DNA from: JAEUJZ01 sp964460115
Lineage (GTDB): Bacteria; Myxococcota_A; Polyangia; Palsa-1104; JAEUJZ01
DNA: 64,000 bases
Direction of reading: 5' to 3'
Assembly (NCBI GenBank): GCA_964460115.1
Contig: CAYWPR010000021.1
Location: 16,409 to 80,408, forward strand
Numbering within the stretch: the first letter of the stretch is position 1; every line of letters begins with the position of its first letter. Shown piece by piece: positions 52,563-62,581 of the stretch. The notes below the pieces were generated by a model, which had not been told where the DNA came from, ran no database searches, and saw only the letters and a list, made by a program, of their open reading frames with translations. A program made the position numbers and the translations under genes.

Positions 52563-55203
52563 GGGGCTTTTCCTTCGAAGTGCGACTTTGCGTCAAGTTG
52601 GCGGCGTCAAAGGAAGTTCGCTCATCCATGCGCGCTCGCAAAAAGTCGGCGCGAAACAGGTTGGCGCCTGAAAAATCGCTGCCGCACAGAATCGCTTTGG
52701 ACAAAAGGGCCTGCATGAGGTTTGCAGCGCGCAATTTGGCATCGGTCAGATCGGCGCGAATGAGCAGCGCCGATATCGCCAGCACGCGGCACAGGTCGGC
52801 TCTCTGCAGATTGCATTCGCTAAGGTCCGTGCCGCTTAAACGGCAATGTTTGAAGCTGCTGGCCACTAGGCGAGTTCCGCGCAGGTTGGCCCCATCCAGC
52901 ACCGCCTCCGCGAAATCGGCATTTTCAAAAGAGCTGTTTTGCACGACGCGGAGGTTTTGCAGATTGGCCTTTTGAAAGCTAGTGCGCTCGCCTTGCGCTT
53001 GCAAAAACACCGCCGAGGTCAAATTGGCGCCGGCAAAGTCAGCGTCGGTCAGCGTCGTCTCGATAAATGTGGCTTCGCGCAAATCCGCTTGGGCCGCGCG
53101 CAGGCCCGAAAGATTGGCCCGAACGACCAAAAGATGCGGTGCGCACGCCTGACTGAGGTCGAGGCCGAAAATGTCGGCCTCCAAAAAATTCACATCGCTT
53201 AAGTCCGCGCCGCAAAATGCGGTGTTTCGAAGAATCGCGCGAAACAGAATGGCGTTGCGCAGATTGGCGCCATGAAATTGCGTACCGCGCAAATGGGCTT
53301 CCCCAAGGTTCGCGCCGCGCAGGTCGGCGCCGCGCAGGTCGGCGTTACTTAGGTCGCTGCGCGCCAGCACCGCGCCCTGCAAATTGGCATCGCGCAGGCT
53401 CGTGCCCGTCAACTTGGCGCCTTCCAAAAGCGCGCCTTGCAGGTTGACTCCGTTTAGATTCAGACCGCACAAATCCGCGCCGGTAAGATTGCGAAATGCC
53501 AGATCATGCTTGGCCGCGACCTCTTTTCGAAGGATGGCCACTTGCGCGGGCGGCATTGGCGCCGCTGCCGGAAAGTGATGCGCCGCCTGTATATACATCT
53601 GTCGCAAGTTCCGTTCGGCATGGTGCAGGCGGTCGGCAAACTGCGGACTTTGCAGCATGTCTTCTAGTTCTCCAAGCGGCGCGCCCGCCTGGCGGGCCGA
53701 CTGGGCCACTGCATGCAGCTTGGCGATTTCCTCGGTTGCCGAAAATTGCGGCGGTCCGCCCTGCCCATCGGGATTCATAATTTTTTCGTAGACGAGCCCT
53801 TCTTTTTCACACAAAAGTCGAGCCTGCGCCTCGGCCTTGATTTTCGCGAGCTCCGCTTCGCCGAGCTTGCGTTCAAGCAAGGCTTCGACTTTTTCAAGAT
53901 AAGTGGGAAGCTGCTCGACGTCGCGCAGCGGCGCCAATTCGTTCAGAAGGGAAGTTTCGGGTCCGAGGACGGCATCGGGATCCATTCCCATCGCGGCAAT
54001 CTGCTGGCGCGCCTCCTTTTGGGCGCGTGCGGCTCGGCGCGCGAAGTTTTGCGCCATCAGATTTTCGGTCTTTAAAAGCGGCTCCATTTCCATGGCTGGC
54101 GGCGCGGCTGCAGCCGTTTTTTCTGCCGCGGCGAAATCTGGCGTAGGCATAAGCGGGCCGTCTTGCAGCGCAAAAAGGTGGCCGCGCTCTTTGTGCAGCC
54201 GCTTTTCTAGGACTTGGGCATAGTGTTCCAGGGGTCGGAAATTGCCGATTTGTTCACCGGCGACGACCATGTGCACCACATCGGCCGCATCGTCCTCGGC
54301 GACTTCGACGATACCGCGATAAAGTAAGAGGCCGCGTTCGGCATGCGGAAACAGCCAGACGGTCTCTAACTGTGTCGGCACTTCGCGCAGTTTGGCAGCA
54401 TCAGCGCCGTCTTGCCGCCGCGTGATAAAGCAGCGCGCGTTTAGCTCGGGCAGACGACCCGCAATCTGCGGCCGGCTCGGGTGCAGATTCGAAAGCGAAA
54501 AAGCTTCATCTCCTGAAAAAAAGCCGTCGATTTGTTGATCCGGCGGCGCCGCATTAAAAATCGACCAATCCATATCCGCAGCGAAACCGGGAAAGCGCTG
54601 TTTGAACCAAAGTTCATCGTAGGTGCCGGCCTTTTGGGCGCGCTGCGGCCAAGTAAAGTCGATGGGGCCAAATCCGGCGGGGGCCAGGCGATCTTGCGGT
54701 CCGCGCATTCGCTGATGGGGCGCTTCGATGTTGGGCACAGGTCGTGGCGAGTTCGCATCGAGCTCGCCAAAACCTTTGCCCAGCGGATTTTCGGCATAGC
54801 CAGGGCCGCCGTAAGCCCGTTCATAGGCGATGGGCATCTCGACAAAAGGAATGGGCAGCGTCATGCCTCCCATGCGAAAAAAGCGATCGCCGGTCAGCAC
54901 CAGCGTTTTGTCGATGGGGCCAAGCGCCGCTCGCACCATATAGCTTGGCGTGGGCACGCCGCCGGGCGCATAGCCGCGCGCCGACAGCAGCAGTTCGCCG
55001 CGCGGTTTGGGCAGGCCTATGTCGATGGTGGCATCTTTGCCTAGTTCCGCAGCGACAAACTTCCACAGCGCCACTTCGGTCAGTAGCCGCTTTGGCTCAT
55101 CGAGCGGAAAAAAGCTCAGAATCCCGACCGAAAGGAAAAACCGGCCGCCGTCCTCGTAAGCTCGGTGCAAAACGCCTAGGCCCTGCGGTTTGATGGTCTT
55201 CAC
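52549..55203 (-). CDS. DUF2169 plus pentapeptide-repeat fusion (T6SS adaptor)
   Basis: The 884-aa protein starts directly after vgrG. The N-terminal ~350 residues are the DUF2169 domain (GLGVLHRAYEDGGRFFLSVG, FFPLDEPKRLLTEVALW, MPIAYERAYGGPGYAENPLGKGF). A helical, charged linker follows, and the C-terminal ~320 residues are pentapeptide repeats (LNLNGVNLQGALLEGAKL, ADLRGADLRGANLGEAHL). DUF2169 proteins are T6SS adaptors or chaperones that sit between vgrG and the effector. The fusion to a pentapeptide helix is seen in related clusters. Confidence 0.92.
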   Translation of the reverse strand: MKTIKPQGLGVLHRAYEDGGRFFLSVGILSFFPLDEPKRLLTEVALWKFVAAELGKDATIDIGLPKPRGELLLSARGYAPGGVPTPSYMVRAALGPIDKTLVLTGDRFFRMGGMTLPIPFVEMPIAYERAYGGPGYAENPLGKGFGELDANSPRPVPNIEAPHQRMRGPQDRLAPAGFGPIDFTWPQRAQKAGTYDELWFKQRFPGFAADMDWSIFNAAPPDQQIDGFFSGDEAFSLSNLHPSRPQIAGRLPELNARCFITRRQDGADAAKLREVPTQLETVWLFPHAERGLLLYRGIVEVAEDDAADVVHMVVAGEQIGNFRPLEHYAQVLEKRLHKERGHLFALQDGPLMPTPDFAAAEKTAAAAPPAMEMEPLLKTENLMAQNFARRAARAQKEARQQIAAMGMDPDAVLGPETSLLNELAPLRDVEQLPTYLEKVEALLERKLGEAELAKIKAEAQARLLCEKEGLVYEKIMNPDGQGGPPQFSATEEIAKLHAVAQSARQAGAPLGELEDMLQSPQFADRLHHAERNLRQMYIQAAHHFPAAAPMPPAQVAILRKEVAAKHDLAFRNLTGADLCGLNLNGVNLQGALLEGAKLTGTSLRDANLQGAVLARSDLSNADLRGADLRGANLGEAHLRGTQFHGANLRNAILFRAILRNTAFCGADLSDVNFLEADIFGLDLSQACAPHLLVVRANLSGLRAAQADLREATFIETTLTDADFAGANLTSAVFLQAQGERTSFQKANLQNLRVVQNSSFENADFAEAVLDGANLRGTRLVASSFKHCRLSGTDLSECNLQRADLCRVLAISALLIRADLTDAKLRAANLMQALLSKAILCGSDFSGANLFRADFLRARMDERTSFDAANLTQSRTSKEKPHAPR

Positions 55204-55207
55204 GCAG

Positions 55208-57487
55208 CTAGCCTTCGATGTGAATTCCAGCGTTGCGAATGCGCGCGGCCGAGCGGCTTAAGTCCAGGTCGGCCGAAGACAGGGCCAAAGTCGCGCTAAT
55301 AAGCGAGATGGCCGCGACTTTTCTAATCTGCATAAGACCAATGTGCAGCGCCGTTCCGACATGGCCGACCTCAAAGCCTTTGTCGGCGAATTTTGAGGTA
55401 TACAGATCGACCTTCATGCCGACGATGTCAGACTTTAGGGCCGCGAATGTGTTTTTAGACAGCGTCGCTTCGCCGCTGGCGTTCGAAGTCTTAAACCAGC
55501 TTTGCCCGTGCAGTTTCAGGTGCTGGGCTCCCGTGATCGTGCAAACCGCGTCACTTGTAATATCGAGGTTGCCGGTCACATGGATGTTGCCCGTCTGGCT
55601 GACCGTCTGGGTGTACGGGCCGGTGATGGCTTGCGTCGTGTCTCCGGTGATGGTCTGCTTGTATTCGCCGGTGACCGTCTGCGTCACGCCTTTGGTGATG
55701 ATCTGCTCGACGCCGCCATCGATCGTTTCTTTCAGATGGCCAGTCAGGTTGAGGGTCTGATTGGCTTTATAGGTCTGCGTCACATCGCTAGTGACTTCCG
55801 TAGTCTGATTGGCTTTGTAAGTTTCTTTTACATCGCCAGTGACCTCGGTCGTTTGCTTGGCCTTGTAAGTTTGCTGTACGTCCTTAGAGACTTCCGTGGT
55901 CAAAAAGCCTTTGTAGGTCTCTGATACGTTGCCGCCGACAATGTCGGTTTGGTTGTTGCCGACTTCAGTCAGCTTGTCGTGCTGCGCGTGAATATAGATA
56001 AGTTCGCTTCCGGCGCTGTCATCGAATTTGATTTCGTTAAAGCCGCCATTTGCCGGAGTGCTGGCGCTGCGAATGGTGCTGATGTTTTTTCCGGCCGGCA
56101 ATTCATGGGGCACGGGATTTTCGCCGTTATAAACGCGGCCGACGATAAGCGGCCGATCCGGATCACCCTCTAGAAACTGCACGACGACTTCCTGCCCGAC
56201 GCGCGGAATGAACATGCCGCCTTGTCCCATGCCGCCCCAGGGCTGACTGACGCGAATCCAGCATGAACTGTTGTCGCCGCGCGCTCCTTGCCGATCCCAG
56301 TGAAACAGCACTTTGACGCGACCGTGTTTGTCGCAGTGAATTTCTTCCCCCGGCGGACCCATCACAATCGCGGTTTGTACGCCGGCGATGCACGGACGGT
56401 CGGTGACGCGCGGCGGGCGATAGGCAACCTTGGCCGGCATAAAGACCACTTGATTGCTGTACGAAGTCTTGAGGTCGGTGCCTAGTTCTTCACTCAAGGC
56501 TTCCGGCTGCTCGCCTTCGTGCTCGACCGCCAAGATCAAATACTGCTGGTTGCATTCGCGCCGGCGATGACCGCTGACTGTCACCAGCGAACCGGGCTGC
56601 AATTCTCGAACATTGCTGCGGCCAACGTACTGGCTTTGTTGGCATTGCAGCTCTTCAAGCCGCACTTTGGCCAGGCGCGAGACCAGGGTCGGGTCTACCG
56701 ACTCGGCGGGAAAATAATACATTTGATATTCGGTGAAGCGCTCGGCTTTGACGACCGCCTCCATGTCTAGACTCGGCTGCTTGAACTTATAGTCTCGCAG
56801 CACCGCGGTTCCCGGCCGCAGCGACATCTCGGCGCGCAATTCAAACAGGCTTTCTTCGTACTTGTGCGGCGTGTCGCGCATGCGTACGGTGCTGTAGCCT
56901 TTTAGTGCCTCAAACGCATGGCTGCCGTCGCCCAGCACCAGCCGGTCGCGGTCGCGCTCGTGCTCGAAGAAATAGAAAATGCCTTCTTCTTCAAAAAGCC
57001 GCGCAATGAAGCTCAAATCGCTTTCCTGATACTGCACGCAGTAATCGCGCGGTTCATAGCGGCTGTGCAAAAGGCTGCTGATGGCGTTGCCGGCAATGCC
57101 GCCGTCCTGAAGCACGCGTCGCGTCACATCCGGCGTACTAAGCTGCTGAAAAATGCGGCTGTTGCGAGTGTATTGCAGCGGCAATACGGTGGGAACAAGC
57201 TTGGCCTCATACCGGCTGTGGTGGGTGCCGGCGCCGATTTGCACGAAGCGCTCGATGACGCCGTGTACATATCGGCGATAGGGCTGCCCGTCCGCCGAGT
57301 AACCGCGCAGTACCAAGCAGGCGGGCTGTCCAATCGGCGCCGCCAGATCCAGGTCGGCATTTTTGCTGACAAGTCCAATGGTGAATTCAAAAGGCTGGCT
57401 TACAGACTCGTGTCCGCGAAAGCGGAAGACCCGCAGGGTCGGATCCTCAATAGATGCACAGTGAAATGAAAACTGCGGGTCGCTCAT
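55208..57487 (-). CDS. vgrG: T6SS spike protein VgrG
   Basis: The start at 57487 has AAGGAGG upstream, giving 759 aa. The gp27-like domain is at residues 1-~380 (FEFTIGLVSKNADLDL, GIFYFFEHERDRDRLVLGDG). The gp5 OB-fold follows with HCDKHGRVKVLFHWDR, SQPWGGMGQGGMFIPRVGQEVVVQFLEGDPDRP. Then comes the spike beta-helix, with 15-residue repeats TYKANQTTEVTSDV and shorter TVTGEYKQTITGD units. A C-terminal ~120-residue extension follows. It punctures target cells and carries effectors. The T6SS sheath and baseplate genes are not in this window. Confidence 0.95.
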   Translation of the reverse strand: MSDPQFSFHCASIEDPTLRVFRFRGHESVSQPFEFTIGLVSKNADLDLAAPIGQPACLVLRGYSADGQPYRRYVHGVIERFVQIGAGTHHSRYEAKLVPTVLPLQYTRNSRIFQQLSTPDVTRRVLQDGGIAGNAISSLLHSRYEPRDYCVQYQESDLSFIARLFEEEGIFYFFEHERDRDRLVLGDGSHAFEALKGYSTVRMRDTPHKYEESLFELRAEMSLRPGTAVLRDYKFKQPSLDMEAVVKAERFTEYQMYYFPAESVDPTLVSRLAKVRLEELQCQQSQYVGRSNVRELQPGSLVTVSGHRRRECNQQYLILAVEHEGEQPEALSEELGTDLKTSYSNQVVFMPAKVAYRPPRVTDRPCIAGVQTAIVMGPPGEEIHCDKHGRVKVLFHWDRQGARGDNSSCWIRVSQPWGGMGQGGMFIPRVGQEVVVQFLEGDPDRPLIVGRVYNGENPVPHELPAGKNISTIRSASTPANGGFNEIKFDDSAGSELIYIHAQHDKLTEVGNNQTDIVGGNVSETYKGFLTTEVSKDVQQTYKAKQTTEVTGDVKETYKANQTTEVTSDVTQTYKANQTLNLTGHLKETIDGGVEQIITKGVTQTVTGEYKQTITGDTTQAITGPYTQTVSQTGNIHVTGNLDITSDAVCTITGAQHLKLHGQSWFKTSNASGEATLSKNTFAALKSDIVGMKVDLYTSKFADKGFEVGHVGTALHIGLMQIRKVAAISLISATLALSSADLDLSRSAARIRNAGIHIEG
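55741..55932 (-). repeat. 45-bp tandem repeats in the VgrG spike
   Basis: About four units of 45 bp encode TYKANQTTEVTSDV-like blocks. Near-identical stretches recur around 55757, 55802 and 55848. These form strands of the triangular spike beta-helix. Confidence 0.7.
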
Positions 57488-57552
57488 AAGGCCTCCTTTT
57501 TCGTCAGGCCTCGGCGTACCATTCACCTTCGTTCTTGTAAAGGTTTGCTCGC

Positions 57553-60500
57553 CTAGGGCGACCCCATTACCAAAAATGCGCCCCAGTAGGCCGGATAGCG
57601 CCACGCTTCGCGTGTGCCGGCGATAAGGGCGCGCTGGGCCAGCGCCAAGCCCTCCGCTGGGCCTTTGCCTTCTTTGAGATTCATATAGAAGCCGCGCATC
57701 AGCTCTGCGGTGGCCGCGTCATCGACTGGCCACAGACTGGCCACCACCGAGCGAACGTGCGTTCGTTCGAACTGGTAGGCCAGCCCGGCGATTTCCACGC
57801 CCGAACCGCTGGCTCCCACCGCCGTTTGACAGGCCGACAGCACGACGAGCCGCGTGCGCCGCAGGTCCAGCATCGGAATGTCCGGGTAGTACAGCGATTC
57901 ACCGGCCAAAAGAATGTTGGATTGTTCGGGATTGGTCGCGTCCAAAAGCCCGTGCGTGGCCAGATGAACGATGTCAAAGCCGCGGCTGCGGACTTCTTGC
58001 TTGAGGCGGCTTTTGCTTGCCTCGACACCGGCAAAGACCACTGTACCGCTGATCACGCCTTGAATCGCATCGACCTCGCTGCGCGCCCCTGGCAGCGAGC
58101 CATCCGGATCGGCCAAGGCCAAAACGCTGGGCACCGTCCCGGAACCTGGTCCGCTTGGGCCAAGCGCCATTTTTTCACGATCGAGCGTGGTCATATAAGC
58201 CAGCGCCGTTTTTTCGATCAGCCACTTGTCGCCGTCCAAAAGCGCCGCAAAAGGCAGATAGCGCAGCGTTCCGGTGGCGCTAATGGCCAAAAGCCGCGGC
58301 GTTCCGAGCGTGGTCAGCGCCTGACGCAAAAGCAGGTTGTAAAGTTGGCGCGCGGCCGGCGCGATGCGCTCCATGGATGCGGCCAGCGGTCGCGGCGGTG
58401 CATCCGGCTGCTCGCTTTGCCGCAGCTTGGTGGGATCGAGTTCGCGCAGCAGTTTGCCCACAAGCGATCGCACAAGCGCCGGAGTCGCTTCTGCATCAAA
58501 ATGGGTAATAAGCTGCGAATTGACCGCGAAGACCACCACTCGATCGTCGAGCACCACCGGACTTATCACCAGCATTCCCGGCGGCAGGTTTTGTTGCAGC
58601 TTTTCAAGCTGCAAAGGCCGCATCGAGTAGCGGTCGTACAGCGAATCTTTGCGATCGAGTTTTTCCAAAAACTCGCCGCGGCGGCGACGAATTCCATCGA
58701 CCAAATCACCCAGGCGGCGCAGCTTGGCATCGCTTGGGGCGGCCTGGCTACGCTCTTCATCTAGCAAAGCCGAGATGCGCGCCTCCGAGACATCAAGCTC
58801 GGCGGCCAGCGCTTCCTCGCCCGTGGCGCCGCCCGCGCGGCGCGCGATGTCGTTGATTTCCGCGGCTTTGGCGCGTTCGAGGTAGCGCAGGCCGTCCTCG
58901 ACCCGCCCATTGGCCAAAAGCAGCTTGATGAGCAGGCGGTAGACATCAACTTTGTCCGAGCGATACTGCGCCCGCGCTTGATCGTCGGCCAGAACCACTT
59001 CGCCGCGTTCGATTTCTTTGACCGCACGCTCTAGCGTCGTGCGTGCTTCTTGCGGCTTGCCGCGGCGCGAGTGCGCTAGGCCCAGGTAATAAAGAGATTC
59101 CCAGGGCAGCACTCCGCCGTGCGATTCGGCGCGCGAGATGACTTCGCCAAGCGTCTTTTCAGCCAGCGCGTCATCGCCGGCCAGCGCCTGCGTTTTGCCG
59201 AGCGCCGCCAATGCATAAAAAGGCTTGCCGGAACGACTTTGTTCAATGCGCACCGCTTCATCCAGCGTGCCGAGCGCCGCCGCAAAATCTTTTTGCTTGG
59301 CTTGCACTTGCGCCAAATCGCCCAGGATTTCCGGCACGCGGTCGGGCGAGGCGGCTCGGGCGCGGGCCAAGGCTTCGCGCAGCGCCGTCTCCGCTTCGCT
59401 GAGATGATCCTGAAAATAAAAAATCTGTCCGCGCTCGGCTGCCAGCGCAATTTCCAGCTCGACGGTTGAACCGCCTCGCGTCGAAAGCTCTGCGACCGCG
59501 CGATTTTCCGAAAGCGCGCCGTCAAAATCGCGCAAAGCGACGAGCCGCAGCGAACGGTTAAAGCGCATCGCCGATTCGCCAAAGACGTAACCGGCCTCAT
59601 GCATGTGCTTTGCGCCCTCTTCGTAAAGACGCATCGATTCGCGCAAATCGCCAAACGAACCGGCGATGCCGGCCAGCGTGCTTTTCAGCCAGGCTTTGGC
59701 CACCAGATCGCCGTTTTTTTCGGTCAGCGGCAGGGCTTCCTCGGCCGTCTTTTTGGCTTCGCTTAAGCGCCCAAGGCTAGCCAGCAGGCTGGCCCGAGTC
59801 TGCAGTGCTCCCGCTTCCCAAGGGCGGCTGCCGATCTGGCGGGCCAAAGCCAGCTCGGCATCGACGTCGCCGAGCGCCCGTTCGTAGTCGGCGCGACGTG
59901 CGGCCACAGCGCTGCGAACGGCCAATAGGCGCATTTGCCGGTCGGGATCGGGGTTTTTGGCCAAAAGCGCAAAGGCTTCGTCTAGCTTCTGCGTGGCTTG
60001 CTCGAGTGCGCCGTCGTCAAGCGCATTGCTTGATTGCCCGGCCAGCGCTTCGATGCGCAATCCGGGGTTGTCCTTGGCAATGCTCAGAACCTGGCCATAG
60101 GCTTCATTTGAGGCCCTGCGGTCGCCGGCAAAGCCAAAAACGCCAGCAAGCCAGTTTAGCGAAGTGGCTTGTCCGACGGTGTCGCCCATTTTTGTAAAGC
60201 GATCGACCGACTGGCGGATGTACTGAGTGGCCCCAATCCAGTCTTTGGCGATAAGCTTAGACCGACCAAGGCCCTCTAGGGCGCTGGCTTCGTCGGGCAA
60301 GCGACCGAGTGTGGCGTACAGTGCCCGCGCCGCTTCATACTCGGTCGCGCAGGGGACGGGACGCGACAAGTCGCAAGCCAGTTCGCCAAGTTTGGCATGC
60401 GCCTCGGCTTGGCCCGCGGAATCGTGCAGCTCGACGCGCAGGGCCAGCACCGCGCGATACTCTTTTTCCGCCTGCTCACGGTCGCCCATCAGCACTTGCA

Positions 60501-62364
60501 GGCGGGCCAGCTCCAGACGCTGCCAGGCGATACCGCCGCGATCGCCCGTCGATTCGCGCAGCTTCATGCCTTGGGCGTGAACGGCCAGGGCTTCTTTTTT
60601 GCGCCCCAAATTCCACTCGCAGCGAGCTGCACCGGCCAGCGCCCGCGCCATCTCGCCGGGAGATTTGGCCTGTTTGGCAGAGCCGGCTGCTTCAAAATAG
60701 ATATCGCGGGCCTTTTGGTAATTCGTACGAACGTACTCCGTGGCGGCGATGTCGATTTGCATGCGCGCCAAGCGCAAGCTGCCCGCCGGGACGACGGCGC
60801 GCAAGCGCTCATAAAGAGCATCGGCCGCGGCATAGTGCCCAAGCTTGGCTTCGGCGCGCGCGACGTACTCAAGCAGTTCATGTTCCTTGGGAATGATCAG
60901 CGCCTCGGCATGCGGCAATTTTGCAGCGTCGGTGCAGCGCCTGACAAAGGGCTCTAAGTCGGAAACGATGCGCTGATACTGACCGCGTTCCAAAAGGGTT
61001 TCGACGCCCATGCGAAAAATGCTGTTTTCGGCGCCGCAGTAGCGAACGACCAGCTCCAGATCCTGCGTCTCGGCAAGGCGTTTTGCGACAGCGGCGCGCA
61101 CGGTTTCGTACTCGACCAGTACTTCGTCGCCCTTTTTCAAGTCCTGATAACGCTGCGCGGCGTGATAGCGCTTGCTCCAGCTTGAGAAAAGGTCGCCCGC
61201 TTGCGCATAGCCAGCCGCGGACTGGCGATAGGCCTCGGCCGCTTCCTTGGGGGCGCCGACTTTAAAAAAGACGCGCGCGCGCATTTCGTCGAGCTTGGCG
61301 CCCAAGGTTCCGCCCCCCTGATGGGCATCGCGCAAGCGCGACAGCAGCGTCAAAAGCGCCTGCACCGGCGAATCTTTTAACGTGGCCGGCCGTACAGTGT
61401 CGGTCAAACGGGCTTTGCGCAGGGTGCGCCGCAGCGTCTCGACTTCGGCAGGCTGCAGAACCTCGGTGCGTCCGAGCTGCTCGGTGGCCAAAAGCTCGGC
61501 GAACTCGTCAAAGAGGCCAAGCGGCATGTCATTGATGATCCAGGTGGCAAAGGTCTCGCTAATTTTCCAGTCATGTCCGATGTACTTGCCCGGATAATCA
61601 GCGACGAAGCGTAAAAACAATAAATAATCTTCCGTCGTCGCGTTTTGCAGAATCTGCGGCAAGAGCTTGCCTTTTTGGCGCCCGTGGCTGACCTTGTCTT
61701 TCATCGTCAGTGTGAATTCGACGACTTCGTGACCGGCCTCGACCATCGCCGCCAGGGCTTTTTTCTCAACCGCGGCATCGCTTGCCGTCAAAATGGCATC
61801 GGCCGGGGCCAGCGGTTCGCGATAGTTGTCCAGAAAAATGATGCCGAGCGCCGCCAGATCCCACAGAACGCCTTTGTACCAGCGTGGGCGCGGCGTAATG
61901 CGAAAGACGATTTGACTGCCCACTTCAATCTCGCGCACCGAAACGTAATCGCGAGGCACTCCGCGCGCGCTTTTGGCATCGACAGAGATCAAATCCACTT
62001 TGCCGAGCCAGCGGCCGACGCCGGTGCCGGTATCGGCCGCGCCGAATAAATCTCCGACGCCCCCCACAGAAAGGCCGTGATCGGCGCCGCGGCCGAGCTC
62101 GATGATGGCTTTTCCGTCGGTTCCAGCAGCAACGCGGCGAATCGGGCAGTAAAGCTCGGGCAGATTGGATTTGGCTTTATCTTTGGCTGTGGCCGCAGCT
62201 TTGGCCGCGGCTTTGGGCGGCGGCTTGGCAAAAGCCAGATCGGCGACGGCCAGCACAAGCAGTGTCAGCCCCAGGAACCAGCCGGTGCGCCTGGCCCTTT
62301 TTTCCTTTGTCAAAAGCCGCTTTGGTCGCTCAAAAATGCACGGAAAGGCGTAACTGCTGTACAT
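57553..62364 (-). CDS. TPR-CHAT protease, ~1603 aa, exported
   Basis: The start at 62364 (MYSSYAFP) is chosen because it precedes a signal-anchor-like segment (TGWFLGLTLLVLAVADLAFA); an upstream frame extension to 62514 has no ribosome-binding site. After an Ala/Lys linker, a small beta domain (LPELYCPIRRVAAG ... GADHGLSVGGVGDLFG) resembles SH3/FlgT-like barrels. A long TPR array (about 350-1150) follows, then a C-terminal CHAT protease domain. Its caspase-like dyad is complete: His1471 in DIVHLATHGLL and Cys1512 in VLSACQTAVG. CHAT-TPR proteins include proteases that process partner proteins. It ends 65 bases before vgrG on the same strand, so it may be the first gene of the secretion cassette. 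Confidence 0.9.
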   Translation of the reverse strand: MYSSYAFPCIFERPKRLLTKEKRARRTGWFLGLTLLVLAVADLAFAKPPPKAAAKAAATAKDKAKSNLPELYCPIRRVAAGTDGKAIIELGRGADHGLSVGGVGDLFGAADTGTGVGRWLGKVDLISVDAKSARGVPRDYVSVREIEVGSQIVFRITPRPRWYKGVLWDLAALGIIFLDNYREPLAPADAILTASDAAVEKKALAAMVEAGHEVVEFTLTMKDKVSHGRQKGKLLPQILQNATTEDYLLFLRFVADYPGKYIGHDWKISETFATWIINDMPLGLFDEFAELLATEQLGRTEVLQPAEVETLRRTLRKARLTDTVRPATLKDSPVQALLTLLSRLRDAHQGGGTLGAKLDEMRARVFFKVGAPKEAAEAYRQSAAGYAQAGDLFSSWSKRYHAAQRYQDLKKGDEVLVEYETVRAAVAKRLAETQDLELVVRYCGAENSIFRMGVETLLERGQYQRIVSDLEPFVRRCTDAAKLPHAEALIIPKEHELLEYVARAEAKLGHYAAADALYERLRAVVPAGSLRLARMQIDIAATEYVRTNYQKARDIYFEAAGSAKQAKSPGEMARALAGAARCEWNLGRKKEALAVHAQGMKLRESTGDRGGIAWQRLELARLQVLMGDREQAEKEYRAVLALRVELHDSAGQAEAHAKLGELACDLSRPVPCATEYEAARALYATLGRLPDEASALEGLGRSKLIAKDWIGATQYIRQSVDRFTKMGDTVGQATSLNWLAGVFGFAGDRRASNEAYGQVLSIAKDNPGLRIEALAGQSSNALDDGALEQATQKLDEAFALLAKNPDPDRQMRLLAVRSAVAARRADYERALGDVDAELALARQIGSRPWEAGALQTRASLLASLGRLSEAKKTAEEALPLTEKNGDLVAKAWLKSTLAGIAGSFGDLRESMRLYEEGAKHMHEAGYVFGESAMRFNRSLRLVALRDFDGALSENRAVAELSTRGGSTVELEIALAAERGQIFYFQDHLSEAETALREALARARAASPDRVPEILGDLAQVQAKQKDFAAALGTLDEAVRIEQSRSGKPFYALAALGKTQALAGDDALAEKTLGEVISRAESHGGVLPWESLYYLGLAHSRRGKPQEARTTLERAVKEIERGEVVLADDQARAQYRSDKVDVYRLLIKLLLANGRVEDGLRYLERAKAAEINDIARRAGGATGEEALAAELDVSEARISALLDEERSQAAPSDAKLRRLGDLVDGIRRRRGEFLEKLDRKDSLYDRYSMRPLQLEKLQQNLPPGMLVISPVVLDDRVVVFAVNSQLITHFDAEATPALVRSLVGKLLRELDPTKLRQSEQPDAPPRPLAASMERIAPAARQLYNLLLRQALTTLGTPRLLAISATGTLRYLPFAALLDGDKWLIEKTALAYMTTLDREKMALGPSGPGSGTVPSVLALADPDGSLPGARSEVDAIQGVISGTVVFAGVEASKSRLKQEVRSRGFDIVHLATHGLLDATNPEQSNILLAGESLYYPDIPMLDLRRTRLVVLSACQTAVGASGSGVEIAGLAYQFERTHVRSVVASLWPVDDAATAELMRGFYMNLKEGKGPAEGLALAQRALIAGTREAWRYPAYWGAFLVMGSP

Positions 62365-62545
62365 CGAATTTTCTGATGAAAAATTAGTATCAAATATAAC
62401 AAATATACCCTCGACGCAGCGAACTCCTATTGGCGCTTCGCCAGCATGAATGCAGGGCCAGCGCGAGCGAGGTGAAACGGAAAATTCTCGCGCAAAGCGG
62501 CTGATTCGCGGCATTTGGAAACCGCCTGCTCATGAAAAAAACCTC

Positions 62546-62573
62546 TTGCGCAGCGCTAAGGCGTACTTAAACT
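62546..62573 (+). promoter_or_regulatory. Candidate groESL promoter
   Basis: TTGCGC and TAAACT with 16 bases between them place a start near 62581, at the left edge of the CIRCE repeat, as expected for HrcA repression. The match to sigma-70 is partial. The 383-base gap (62365-62747) holds no gene; besides this and CIRCE I see nothing in it. Confidence 0.4.
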
Positions 62574-62581
62574 ACGCCGCG

